From Sapria himalayana (taxonomy: Eukaryota > Streptophyta > Magnoliopsida > Malpighiales > Rafflesiaceae): a stretch of 64,000 nt of DNA. The stretch lies in NCBI GenBank assembly GCA_029783825.1, contig JAREIK010012127.1:497501-561500 (forward strand). Reading direction: 5' to 3'. The translations under genes and the position numbers were made by a program. The notes below the pieces were generated by a model. That model worked only from the letters and a program-made list of their open reading frames with translations. It ran no database searches and was not told the DNA's origin. Positions 22,646 through 35,139 of the stretch are shown here, piece after piece (position 1 is the first letter of the stretch; the number at the start of each line of letters is the position of its first letter).

Positions 22646-23338
22646 CATGCCTTTGAATGGTTTTAATTTAAAAGTAATTGGAATGTAAAATTTTTTAGAA
22701 TTTGTTTTATTTAATTATATTAATGTGGACTGTGGAGTGCCCTCATAAAAAATATGAGGGTTCAAAACATTTTTTAAATTTAATGAAAAAAAATTTTGAA
22801 TTTGGGTTTACAAAACCTTAAATATTTTTGAGCACTTTTTAAAATAATTTTAGGATGAATACCAAAACACAAATATTTTTTTTTTGAGACTCAAACATAG
22901 TTTTTTCTTTTGTTTAAAGAAAAATCTTCTATATGTGGTGTATGTGTTAGCATGGGAACCCTAACACTTATTATGTGTGTGGGCATGTATGTATACATAT
23001 ATGCACTATATATCTTCACTATTTATACTATATATAAATAATATATGTCTATAAATAATGTATGTGTGTATTTGTATATATACAAATATACTCACATTAA
23101 AATTTTTATATTTTAGTGATCTCAATACATCTTGGAAAGAAATTCCTTCTAAGATGTTTGTATTAGAGTAGTTTTTGGAATATCTCAAAGAACAAGATGT
23201 TAATGAAAGAGTTATAGGTTAGATACTCTTGATTCATAGTTAAAATTGGAAATCAAAGATGTATTGAGACATATTGGGTGAGCCACTTATAGTTGTAGTA
23301 CTACTCCATTAACATCTAAGGATTAGGGTGTATGTTCA
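22646..23338 (+). repeat. GST 3'-flank DNA, copy A, left part
   Basis: Matches the reverse complement of about 46,607-47,200, the DNA just downstream of the intact GST. Landmarks: TTGAATGGTTT, AATGTGGACTGTGGAGTGC, GTGATCTCAATA, GTGAGCCACTTATA and AACATCTAAG in the same order. It is interrupted at 23,338 by the LINE and continues at 28,918. No gene; AT-rich with AT/TG microsatellite around 22,980-23,080. Confidence 0.88.
23324..23338. repeat. LINE target-site duplication, left copy
   Basis: TAGGGTGTATGTTCA, identical to 28,903-28,917. The related unoccupied site at 46,611-46,626 has this word once (reverse complement, with one extra base), so the two copies arose by insertion. Confidence 0.93.
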
Positions 23339-23399
23339 ACCTTTTTTTATAAGTAATAAAATAACACTATATAAATCTATATATCACTAGTATAGTATC

Positions 23400-26300
23400 A
23401 AACGGTTAATTACATGTTTTCCTAAATACAATGAAATTTTTAGTTTTGATTCTTCTCAAGATCGTATTGTGGTCTTTATCTTTCCCTTTTTGCCACCTTC
23501 CATTCCTCTCTCTTCATATGTAGTAAACAGTAGATGCGAGTGTTGCTTTCTTTATTATGTTTGCCATAGAATTAGCTAAGTACTAGATCTCTATCAATTT
23601 GAATATGCTGGAAAGTGTAATATCCTCTCATTTGATATGTGCCAATCTCTTTATTTCTTACCATATTTCTTTACAAAACAAATATTAAAAGATAATATGA
23701 TTAGTAGACTCAGGTTCTCCACAAAATTTACAATCTGGATTATGGGGAGTAGAAAAAACACAAACTTTGTCTCGCAGTTTTCCCATTTTAGCTAACCAAA
23801 AAAATATAGCATGTTTCACGATGAAATTTTTTATCCTTATCACTTTTGTCCAATTTGGATTCTTATTAGAGCAAGATGATATCCAAAAGTTATATTATTC
23901 AGTCACAATTTTCTGATTGTCCTTCCATCTCTTAACTTATTCTTTAGCTTGAGACATGCCACTAGCATTGGTAATCGGTTTATCTCTGACTGAGATAAAA
24001 GATTTCCAAAAAGGAGTCTCCATCTTAGTTGCCTTAGCTTTCCATTTGCTTTGTGATATTAGGTAGGAATGATGAATCCACCTAATCCACAAGGTGTCCT
24101 CTTTCTTACTTATATGCCATAGAGTTTTTATGATACAAAATTTATTCTAGAGATCTATGTTTAATAGTCCAAGGCTTCCATGTGAAATTAGGGAGCAAAC
24201 CTTGCTCCACGCTACTCTCAGGTGAAACCTACTTGTCTAGGGTGCTCCCCAATGAAATATCCTACACACATTCTCTATGGAATTGATTACAACTTCAGGT
24301 AATAAGAAGACAAAAAACTAATATCTCTCAATCTCTTGAATAACTTTGTAGCATCTCTAATTTGCCACCAATCAAAAGCAATTTTTCTACCTAGAAGTGT
24401 ATTGATGAGGTGATCTTTAGCAATAGAGGAGAAAAGTGAGAGGTTATCAATCAATTAGAAAAGAGAGGAATTCCCAAAAAAATAAAAGGTGAGGTCCCTA
24501 AAGAAAACCCATAATTTTGAATAATCTATCTTTTGGGTTTTTCATGGACACCTCCAAAGAAGATGCAAGATTTTGAAAGATTAATGAAGAGACTTAATGT
24601 TTTTTAGAATTCCAGAATACTATCCATGACAGCAGTACATGATGCTACGTCTCCACATGAAAAAAATAATCAAGTCATTCGCATAAATTAGATGGATAAT
24701 CTTTAAAGTGGAGCAGAAGGGATGATAAGAGAATATTTTTGCTTGAGTCTCTTTATGTAATAGTCTAGACATGTACTTCATACATATGGCAAATAAGTAT
24801 GGAGAAAGAGGATCCCCTTGTCTAAGCCCTCTTTTTTCTTTGAAAAATTCATGAAGTTCCCCATTTATGGAAATTGAAAAAGATTAGTTGGCACACATTC
24901 AAAAATTATATCCATGAAATTGGGTGTGAAGTTTAAAACCTTGAGTATATCAACTTTAAAGCCCCAATTTGCTATATCGAAGGCTTTTTAAATATTAATT
25001 TTTAAAAAATATCCAGGTGAGATCTTTTTCATAGCATATCTTTTGATCAGGCTTTAGGCAAGCAAAAAGTTATCTAATATCAATCTACCTTTTACGTAAG
25101 CAGCCCAAGATAGATTAATAATGTTATTTAATACCAATTGGAGACTAGAAGCAATCAATTTAGATATTTATTTGTAAATGACATTACATCATGATATGGG
25201 TCTATAGTCTATTACCATTAATAAGTGGGGGACTTTGGTATAAGTGCTATGTAAGCATGGTTATATTACCAAAGCAAATTCCAATTGTGAAAGAACCTTT
25301 TTTACACATTTATCACATCTTTCCCAATGATATCCCATGAGTGTTAAAAAAAATTTAGAAGTGAAGTCATCTGGTCCAAGAGATTTGTTGCTTCCCTTGG
25401 TAAAGAGGACACATTTGATTTCTTCATCTTAAAAAATGAGGAGAGTTTATCTAAATGTGCTTCCTGTAGTACATTCCCCTTCTTAATTTAAATCTACATG
25501 ATCGATGATCTCTATCTAATGGAGCCGAGGAGTGATGGAAAAATTTTTAGGAATTCTTCATTAACTTCCAATTGTGAAGAGAAGAAATTTCCATCTTCCT
25601 TGATAATTAAGATTATTCTATTTTTTATATATATTGCATTCATTAAGGCATTAAAGAGTTTAGTGCACTTATCATTGTGTTTTAGATATTTAATTTTTTC
25701 TTTTTTCTTTAAGAAAAGTAAATTCATCTTCTTTAGTTTCCTCAACTTCATCCTTAATGAAATTTCTTGATTGTGTAGAGTTGGGGAGCTCGAGGATTCG
25801 AGTATTTTTTTTGGAGCTCTTGCAAGGACTTTTTCATTATTAACACTCTTATGCTTATATGTCCAAACCAAAGTACAAGTCATTTTACTTCTTTTAAGGA
25901 TACTTAAGTAGTTTGAGTTTGTTGGCCAAATGGAACATCCATGACCCTTCTATTGGGGTGTTCTAGCTACATTTGACTATGGGACTACAATCAGGATGTG
26001 AGGGCCACGTGTTGTAGAACTTGAAAAGGACTTTATGGTCCTTTTCTCCATCCAACATGGACATTAAAGTTAAGTAGTGATCTGATATAATCTCTAGGGG
26101 AGGAAGGACATCATATGGCTATCTAAATTTAGATTAGCTCATTCATGGTTCATCAGAAATCTATCTAAATTTGTAAGATATTCTTCCATTTGTTCATGTG
26201 AAAAGTGAGCTAGGTGAATGGAGATTCTTATTTAAACTAAAGAGGGGAGAGTTAAAATCACGTAATAAGAACCAAAGGTCACTGCTTCTAAAGCCTTCAG

Positions 26301-26679
26301 ATATGAAAAAATTCTATAAAGGCCTTCTAGCAATAATTGAGTGCAAACCATATATTAGTGTAGGTTTAAAGCTAATCTTTTTCTCCTTGTCAAATACCTT
26401 GAGGTGAATGTGCTGAGAAGAAGCTGATAGCCACTCAATCTCAGAGGTTTTACTATTTCATAATACTATGATTCTTCCATTCTGGTGATTGGAAAAGTTA
26501 TCTAAAGATTTTAACAATTTAAAATCTTTACATTTTCATTATCCATTCTAATTTTTGTTTATTTAACTTAGTTTCTAAGACCAAAAGATGTTGGTCCTAT
26601 GAATGCCAATGAATCTTGATACCTCCTCATGCTTGATTGGGCAATTGAAGCCCTTGATATTCCAGCTTGAAATTTTCAT
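23400..26679 (-). pseudogene. LINE ORF2 remnant: endonuclease, reverse transcriptase, zf-RVT
   Basis: ORF2 starts at the complement of 26,677-26,679 with MKISSWNIKGFNCPIKHEEV, the opening of the APE-type endonuclease of plant L1s. The RT palm is near 24,680: LIYANDLIIFSCGD (complement of 24,674-24,685 for YAND, where most families have (F/Y)ADD). About 170 bp downstream it reads GFSLGTSPFIFLGIPL, the usual thumb block. Near 23,720-23,880 it reads VKHAIFFWLAKMGKLRDKV then CKFCGEPESTNHI, the zf-RVT domain. Many stops and frameshifts; the minor ORFs listed on either strand here are shadows. Confidence 0.92.
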
Positions 26680-27839
26680 GCAGGGGGTGTCTTAGTGACC
26701 TCATTCCTATGACATATAACATTTTTTATGTTCATCATCCAACATAGTTCAAAGTTATCCATCTAATCAGAAATTTTCGAGTCTACTATGTGGTAACTCC
26801 TGTGATCAATCCTTCTAGCCATTCTAACCCATTTAAACACGATCAGAAACATGAGGTAGTTAAGTATATTGTATATCAGTGTGTGCCTAACAGATTTGCA
26901 CTTTGGCTTGTGTTGATTTTATATGCCAGCATTTTGAATGCTATCTTGCATCAAAATTATAGTACACATACATACATTGTGTATACATGTTGCACTATTC
27001 ATGCCTTCCCAAGGCATGTTAGTTTTAGCCATACAGAGTTGATGTCTAGCTCGATTACTCATGCATCAATACTAAGTTCTTTTGTTGGCCATTGACTACT
27101 ACCATCGATTAGTAACACTTTAATGCCTATGCAACTAGGTTGCACATGTTTGTGAGGTGTGTGGTGTGTATCTATTGCTAACAGGTATTGCAATCATGTT
27201 TATCAGCATAATAATTAGCACAATTATAACACAGACCATAAAATCATTCCACATGCTAAACATATTTCTATTGCGCACATTACCAGTTATTATTAGTTCA
27301 TGTTTAGGTTTCAGCACATTCGTAATGAACTTAGAACATGTATAATTCATGTACGCATTTAGTTTATATGTCTTCCATCCATTTATACACGTTTCTATAT
27401 AGAGCATGACTTATTGCACACTTGGTCATTAACTATGCATCTCCATTAAAAAAAGAGTTTAATTCATTGTCAGGTGCATCCAAGCATGCATTTGATTCTA
27501 TGGAATCAAGTGTGAAATAGTCAGGTGATCTCTCCACATTGAACAATATGTCAACCAGTCCAAAGTAGGCAAACCATGACTATTTGTACAAAAATCAAAC
27601 CTAAGTGCATCTGACCACTTGTATTCATCACACATGAACATGCACAATCCTAGAAGTATCCTCACCTCACCCAAAAAGACCATTAGGATAGAGTTTTGTG
27701 AGTAACTAGAGTCACATCCTCTCGACCAGCCTCCAAATCTCAAACAGGTAAATAAATTCAAAAGAAAACATAAATCAGACCAAAAGTAAAATGTAGTTGT
27801 TAAGGAGCTGAGTACTCCTTCCTTGTCATTCTGGTACAT

Positions 27840-28060
27840 GAAAAGAAATGTCTTTGCTTTGCTTGGTTATGCTCCCTCCTTTGTTCCAAAGGCTGAGTGA
27901 AAAGCCATTTTTTGGTACGTCCATTTTCTTATAATCTTTAGTGACAATGATAAACTCATCTTTATCCTCTCCTTGTCTTTGTGTCTCTATCCCATTTTTA
28001 GTAGGAGAAGAATTTGAAGAGTCTTCTTCTGTTTTCTCTTCAGCCTTTGAAGTGTCTTCG
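27840..28060 (-). pseudogene. LINE ORF1-like remnant
   Basis: The minus strand reads an open hydrophilic stretch of about 60 codons, DTSKAEEKTEEDSSNSSPTK then GEDKDEFIIVTKDYKKMDVP, followed by a stop region. Acidic, Ser-rich and low in hydrophobics. The position between the LINE 5' end and the endonuclease fits ORF1. No CCHC knuckle or RRM-like motif was recognised, so the assignment rests on position. Confidence 0.5.
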
Positions 28061-28902
28061 CAGTGTTTATATTAGAGTTTTTAGAATTCCTAGAACTTCA
28101 GCATGTTCATTACTCAATTCTTGCAGTTTATTGCTTGTTTCTAAAAGATTATTACTATTTCTAGCATGTCCATAAACACATTTATATTGCTTAGAACTTA
28201 AAGTTTTAAATTCATCATGATTAATATATGAAATAGTCTTCATGTTTCCAAATTTATCCTCTATCGTGATTAATACTTATAGTAGGACCTTTGCTTTTAA
28301 TGAACTCGTCCTTAGCTTGAAAATTATTTCTTTGATGTGGCACAAGAGAGTTCGAGGTTTTTGGAATCATCATTTAGGCATGTAGGAGCACCACATATCA
28401 TTTTCACATCGACTTAGAATTTAGAAGCTAAAATTCAAAACATTTTAAACATATGAGATGGAAGAAAAATCGACATAAAGCTTACCGTAAATTAGGTTTT
28501 GGACACCATTTTTGTCAATGATATACTCAGATGCATATGGATCATAATGAGAACAAAGAACCAGTTTTTTCCTCTGCTTCAACAGTGGGAAATCTCCATT
28601 GTTTCTATGAAAAATCTCATTTATCACAAAAGATTTGGGAAGGAGGTCTCATGAAGCAAAGGCTAGGGTTTGCGCCTCTCGTGTCTTCTTATATATTGAC
28701 TTGGAGTGATCCGTAGCCTCTAATAAATAAGTCATTGGGAAGAGAATCAATAGGTACCTTAACAGTTCTGGCACTCTTACACTCTTCGAGACATTCAAAA
28801 CTGAACCCAATACATGAAGATCTTGGGGGAAAAGAGAGTTTCAGGAAGGATTCATTAAGGATTTCAAGAGGAGAGAGGGAGGAGCATTATGTTGACTATT
28901 TA

Positions 28903-28917
28903 TAGGGTGTATGTTCA
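28903..28917. repeat. LINE target-site duplication, right copy
   Basis: TAGGGTGTATGTTCA, perfect copy of 23,324-23,338; the interrupted GST 3'-flank sequence continues directly after it. Confidence 0.93.
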
Positions 28918-29865
28918 CTTCCAATTACACCAAGTCATCTGAGAACTTGTTAGCTTTTTTATGCCATAAATTAAAACTCTTATTAATTTTTTTTATTTTT
29001 AAAATCCACTGTCATGTGGGATAAATTGGGGTTTTGATTTTTCATGCACTGAAATATAAATTTTAATATTTTTTAAAATATTAAAATTTTAGGGACTTTT
29101 GTTTAAATATTTTCTAACTATTTCACCAAAACATAATTCTCATAAATATTTTTATCTATCCGAGAGAAAAACTTTGGAATAGCACCTAATATGATCTATA
29201 TAGAGTTTATTAAAGGATACCAAATTTAAACTAATATTATATATTAATCAATTATGCACCACTTTTAAAAAATTATTTAGTTATATTTAGAGTTTTCCAA
29301 GTTTATCAAAGGATATCAGATTAAACTAATATTATATATTAATCAATTATGCATCAATCTTAAAAAAGAATTAATTTAGTTATATTTGACTGTACCAAAA
29401 CCTATTTATTTAATTATATTCCAGAAATCAATTATTTTATGATATTTGATTGTATCTAAAACTATTTTCCTTTTTTTAAAAAGAATAATAAAATATTTTT
29501 TAATAGTGACATGGATCATAGAGCCAATTTCATATTTATTCAATTTAATGCTTACATAACTCTTCCAAGATTTAAATAAAATTAAATAATTTTTATAATA
29601 GTTTACAACTTCATAACTTATTCACAAACATAACACTACATTATGGAGCAAAAAATAGAATGACCTAAAATGAAGTGATCAATAACAACGAAAAATATGA
29701 CATTATGATAAAATCATTTATATTATAGATATGGATCGTGGTTTCTTTAATATAAAAAATATGTGTTTGAGCACAACTATTTTTAGTTAAAGTACCATGC
29801 ATTTGTTACACTCATTGCCTAATGGCTCATGCCATGCCTTGTAAACAAATAAATATTACTCTAAT
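28918..29865 (+). repeat. GST 3'-flank DNA, copy A, right part
   Basis: Up to about 29,695 it matches the reverse complement of 45,905-46,612 (landmarks: AACTTGTTAGCTTTTT, CACCAAAACATAATTCTCAT, GAATAGCACC). From about 29,150 to 29,860 it also matches copy B at 39,720-40,310 in the same orientation, including CATGCCTTGTAAACAA at its end. Chromovirus sequence begins right after. No gene. Confidence 0.85.
29206..29396 (+). repeat. 96-bp tandem duplication private to copy A
   Basis: Units at 29,206-29,301 and 29,302-29,396 share AAACTAATATTATATATTAA then TCAATTATGCA and TTTAGTTATATTTGA/TAG. Copies B and C have the unit once, so it duplicated after the copies separated. Confidence 0.85.
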
Positions 29866-29879
29866 CTTTTTTTTTTTGC

Positions 29880-32560
29880 TAAGGGGTTCATACAGTCAAG
29901 TATGTCACCATGGGGAGCTGCTGTTCTCTTTGCATAAAAGTACATTGGGTCGCTACGGTTGTGTCTAGACTATAGAAAGTTAAATCATGTAACCATCAAT
30001 AATAAGAATCAAATTCTTTATATAGATGACTTATTTGACTAGTTAGTAAGTCTAGTTTTTCTAAAAAATAGGCTTAAGATCTGAATATCATTAGTAGAGG
30101 ATAAAAAAAATGATGTGCCTAAGTTAACTTTTTGGACTAGGTATGGTCACTATAATTTTTTGGTATTTTTTTTTGGTGTGACTAATGTGCTAGCAATGTT
30201 TATGTACTTATCAAACTAGGTGTTTTAGTCTTTCATTGACGTATTTGTCATTATCTTTATTGATGATATATAACTTCTGAAAAGTGCAAGATGAGCCTAG
30301 ACAACATGTCGGATAAGTTTTGAAAATTTTTCATAAATATCAATTGTATGAAAAGTGGTCAAAGTATAACTTCTGGGATACTAGAATTCAATTTTTGGGT
30401 CACATGGTGACCAATTACAGTGATAGAAGTATGTAGTTTCTTGGGTTTGACATGTTATTATCATTATTTTGTTAAAAATGTTTCTCGTATTACCTTCTAA
30501 TTAATTAATTTGATTAGGAAGAGTGCTCACTTTCAGTTGGATGGGATGTTTGAATCTTCTTTCCAAGATTTGAAAAATAAGCTAGTTTTTGCCCTAATTC
30601 TTGTTTTGCTTGATGATACATCACCTTATGTGATTTTCAATGATACATTCTTAAATGGATTTTAGCTGTGTGCTTATTCAAAATGAAAGAGTTATTGCTT
30701 ATGTGTCCAAACATTTGAAGCTGAATGAGAAGAACTAACCTACACATGATTTGGAACTAGCAGTGGTTGTCTTTGTCTTGAAGTTTTAGATATGTTATTT
30801 GGATGGCATGAAGTTTGAAGTGTACTCGAATCATAAGAGTCTCAAGTACTTGTTTACCTAGCAAGAACACAACTAAGGAAGAGGCAATAGATGGAATATC
30901 TACAGCACTAAAACTTTACACTATAATATTATTTGGGAAAAGCTAATGTGGTGGCTGATGCATTAAGTAGGAAGTGTCATAAAAGTTTGGCTTCTTTGAG
31001 ACTTCAACACTTGAAAATGGTGGCTATTGTAGGAAATTTTTGTTGGCAATAAGATGATGCAACAAAGCCAATTTATCATTATAGTTTGAGACTATAATCT
31101 ACTTTAATTTGGCAAATAATTGAAGCATAAAAAGTATACGTCGAGTTGTTGACATTTTTTCAAAGGGAAGAAAATAAAGGTGACACTAAGTGGAAACTTT
31201 TGGAAGGTGGTAGGTATTAGTTAAAAGTAGATTTTTTATAAATCAAGGCTTGAGTTAAAAAGTGCTAAAAGAAGTACATCATTCTAAGTTCTTGGTGCAT
31301 TTAGGAAATATGAAATTATACAAATACTTGAAAAAAAACTTTAAGTCGCCATGCTTGAAGAAAAATATGGTGGTTTTAGTAAAAAAGTACTTGGTGTGCT
31401 AGTAGGTGAAAATAGAGTATCAGAAACGTGAAGGTTTATTGGAGCATTTTTCAATCACATAGTGAAAAGAGGAAGCAATAACTATAGACTCCTTGACATG
31501 GCTATCGAGGGCTTCAAGACAATGCAATGCCATTTGGGTCAATATTAATCGATTGACCAAATTGTCCCACTTTTTGCCTATTCAGACTAGTGACTCTTTG
31601 AATACATTGTTCAAGTTGTATATAAAATAAAGTATCTAATTGCATGGAGTTTCAACTGCAATTGTTTTAGATAGAGATTCTTAGTTTATTTTATGGTTTT
31701 GGCAAGGGTTTGATAAGGCATTCGGGACTCAATTATAGATAATACCAATATTTCACCATCAAACCTATGGAAAATCACATCACTATTCAAATCTTGGAAG
31801 ATATGCTTTGGGATTGTATGCTTGAGTTTAAATGTAATTGGGTCGAGCATCTAACATTATTTTAATTTACCTATAATAATAATTTTTAGTCTAGTATTTG
31901 TATGATACCTTTTGAAGCTTTGTATGATAGACCTTATTGGTCTTTGATATGTTGGGATGTGTTGCTTGAACTGAATGAGTTTGAGCCAGAGCTAATCCAT
32001 GATATTAATGAGAATGTGAAAGTTATTCAAGAAAAGTTACTTTCCAATTAGACTAGGTAGAAATGCTATATAGATCAGAGAAGAAGATTATTGTAATTTG
32101 AGGTTAAAGATTGAGTTATTCTAAATGTATCACCTTGCAAGGGTATTTATATATTTGGAATAAAAGGGAAGAATATGTTGAGGTATGTGGGTTCATTTGT
32201 GATCTTGATGAGAATATGCCTAGTCGCTTATCAATTAATGCTACCACCAAAGTATGCACATGTTCATGATGTGTTTCATGTATTGATGTTGAAAAAGTAT
32301 CATATGGACTCTTGACATGTGTTAGATTATGTGGTAGTTCCCTTACATGAGAATGTTACATATGAATAGACTCCAGTATGGATCATAAATAGAAAGACCA
32401 ACAAAAAGTTAAGAAATAATGTGATCTACTTGGTACAGGTTCTATGGTAACATCATGGGGTGGAAGACACGATATGGGAGAGGTCAAAGGAAACGTAGTA
32501 AAAATATCATCTCTTCAAATCATGTATTTTTAATTTCAAGGATAAATTTCTAATAAATAA
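29880..32560 (+). pseudogene. Ty3/gypsy chromovirus-type pol remnant (RT, RNase H, integrase)
   Basis: RT begins at 29,885: KGFIQSSMSPWGAAVLF, then [13 protein letters not shown] and TFWTRYGHYNFLV. The catalytic block VIIFIDDI (30,250) is intact as a motif. RNase H is near 30,650-30,990, with VIAYVSKHLKLNEKN, HDLELAVVVFVLKF and ADALSRK-like sequence in another frame. Integrase pieces: NAIWVNINRLTKLSHFLPI-like at 31,515-31,590, then IPFEALYDR-like at about 31,900. After it comes a block like that preceding the chromodomain in Tekay/Del-type elements (HDVFHVLMLKKYH near 32,270). Dozens of stops; starts abruptly after GST-flank DNA. Confidence 0.93.
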
Positions 32561-32568
32561 GTTAGAGT

Positions 32569-34848
32569 TGTGAGACCAAAAAAAAAATATGTTTTTTTTA
32601 TTTTAGCCATTGTTCCAAATTAGTAAAGTTTATAAAATAGAAAGATATAATTGTTAAAAATTATTTTTATATTTAAAAAATTAATTAGAAATGGAAAATG
32701 GATAAGAATAATTCTAAATTTCCAAGATTTGAAGTTTTAATAAGAAAGTTATACAAATGTGACCATTAGGGGTAATTTAGTCATTTTCCTAAACATGAAA
32801 AATAAACTCATCATTTCTTTCATTTATCTATCCATTTCACGATTTCTCTTTAATTTCTTTCTTCTTTCTCAAATTTCTTCAATTCTATCTCAATTTATTG
32901 CCAAAATCTTTGAAATAAAATACAAATTTCATGATTTTTTATTTAAATCCATTATATGATGTGATTAAGCTCAATAAATCCATTGTTTCAACCAAAAAGT
33001 TGATGGTATGGTTGTAATCTCGTAAATAAATGTTAGAGTTGAGGTTAGTTAATTTACTTTCATTTTTCTTGTGTGATTTTATAAATTAGACTTGAAATTA
33101 TATAAATTCTCAACAATATTTTCCATTATTTTAGTTTACTTTTGAATTTTTTTATAGATCTAAAATTAAAATATTGGAGTTATGGTTTGAGGTTTAAGTC
33201 TTGGAAAAGCATGGTAAAGATAAAAAAATCTCTAGAAACTTATGTGAGATTTTATATTTTGTTTTGTTAGTTACACACACACACACACACACACATATAT
33301 TGATTTTTTGCTTATGTATTTGATTATAAACCTTTTAATTTGGATTCTTTGAAATATGCTTCATGAAAATTTAAATTTTTTAATTAATTTTTTTTATTAA
33401 TTGATGGAAATTCATTATTTGACAGCAAGAAATGATTTTTTAATAAATTTCGAAACTCATTTATTCATGTGCTTATTTAGAGAGTTATTTTTCTAAAAAT
33501 ATTAAAATGGTAGTTTATATATAAAAATGGTACCAAAATTTATGATTGATGGATTGTTTGACTAATTTTATAATTGTATTATTCTGATATGTATGTGTAA
33601 AATCATATGAGAAATAATTTTATGCTATATGTGCTAAATGATATTTTGAATAAAATTTGGATAATTTTATAAATATTCATGTTTTAGAAGTATGGCTTTT
33701 AGGTAACTATTAGCCATAGAAAGGATATGAATGGCTAAAACTATAAAAATATCCACAAAGGCAAGGATTAGAAATACAATTGAAAGAATGGTCATAAACC
33801 CCCTTGTGCATTTGTGGTGAAGTTAGACTAAATGGAAGTAATGTTTGATGGGCTGGAAATTAGAAAATCTCTTTTAAGTCATAAGATCATGGAAATTTGT
33901 GTTTGTATTCTTATTAGAGGTGGTAGCTAGTTTGGAGCTATTAGATTAGTTTTTCCATCTACATGTCTTGTTGTGACCCGGTGGAGCCTTAACATACATA
34001 AATTATGTATGTTTTTGAAAATGAGATGGTGATTGAAAAATAAATATTTTGAAAACTTAAACACATACAAATTATGGTTTCATAAATTTCTATAGCCATG
34101 TATATGTATAAATATATGTATGAAAGTTACAAGACTTATTTTTAAACTCTTAAATTGTATATTATAAATGTAATTGGCTATGAAGATAAAATATGGATTT
34201 TTTTTTTATTTTTTCTTGAGATTTTCCTACTAGACATTAGTTGCATACCCTTATTTTTCATCGATAAAGAAAATATTGATAGCCAAACAAGATTCTGAAA
34301 CTTGTAGATATATGTTAGGGTTTTGATTTAGCAATTAAATAATGTTTTTTGAACCCTTGTTATATATTTGGCCATAAGAGATATTTTTTATAAATTATTT
34401 TTCTTTTGTATCTGAATTTTTTAACTTGATGGTTTATTCTTATTCAAGATGTTCTCCAAAACTCAATCCATTTTAAATGGCTAAATATGAAGAAATTCTA
34501 CCTATTTTTTTTACTTGGATCCACTTTGAGATTATGAGTATTTTGGAAAATGAAACTCCATGAAAAATAGGAAGTGAATAAGTTATTTTTGACTTATTTG
34601 TAATTTTTTACAAACTTGTAGTCGATCACAAGCAGTATTGTTTATAATACATTTTTTTCTCAATTTTCTTTCCAATAAAAATTCTTTTATTTTAAATCAA
34701 TCTTTTAATAAATACCCTCCCATTTATTTTTAAATATACTTTGTGAGTAATATACTAAATTTACAAAAGTCCTATAGTAAAAACTCCAAAACCTATTATA
34801 TGGGATTTTAAGTATATTAAATTCTATTAAATTTAACTAATCAAACCA
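32569..34848 (+). repeat. Probable gypsy LTR
   Basis: The pol remnant is followed by a purine-rich run (AAATAAGTTAGAG, 32,556-32,567) resembling a decayed polypurine tract, then TGTGAGACC, a typical LTR start. About 2.3 kb of AT-rich non-coding DNA follows, including (AC)n at 33,270-33,292. It ends before GTGTCATAGCTTCCGAGTGA (34,852), which resembles the primer-site context TGGTGTCAGAGC. Gag-like sequence of the same superfamily starts 300 bp later. Boundaries are inferred, not proven by a second LTR. Confidence 0.5.
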
Positions 34849-35139
34849 AGTGTGTCATAGCTTCCGAGTGAGAGTGCCTATGGGTCAAGATAACTTTTAT
34901 AATATTAGAGGTAAATTTTCTAGTGTTGCATTATATGTGCATGAAATATTTTGTATGTTAGTATGTTAAGACATTTTGACTTGCATGTTTTTGTACTCCA
35001 AGTACTAAGTATTTGTGAATTTGTTTTTCATACTTTTTGGAGTGTGAAATGTTGACTTTTATTATACCTATTATGATTTTTGATGAAGTTGGATCTCCTA
35101 TAAGTTGTTATTAAGATGCTTTATTTTTATATAGAAGAA

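Larger units (their letters stand above)
23339..28902 (-). mobile_element. L1-type LINE, antisense, 5.56 kb with target-site duplication
   Basis: Flanked by the 15-bp direct repeat TAGGGTGTATGTTCA. Minus-strand order is right for an L1: 5' end at 28,902, ORF1-like sequence (~28.06-27.84 kb), endonuclease (26.68 kb), reverse transcriptase (24.7 kb), C-terminal zinc-ribbon-like domain (23.7 kb), and a short A-rich tail (T7 on + at 23,342). Length and intact ends suggest a nearly full-length insertion that later decayed. About 700 bp (26,760-27,480) between ORF1 and ORF2 match nothing I recognise. Confidence 0.9.

Noticed and set aside
26790..27407. 101- and 90-codon frames between the LINE ORFs
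   Set aside because: Opposite-strand overlapping frames without motifs, inside the LINE boundaries.
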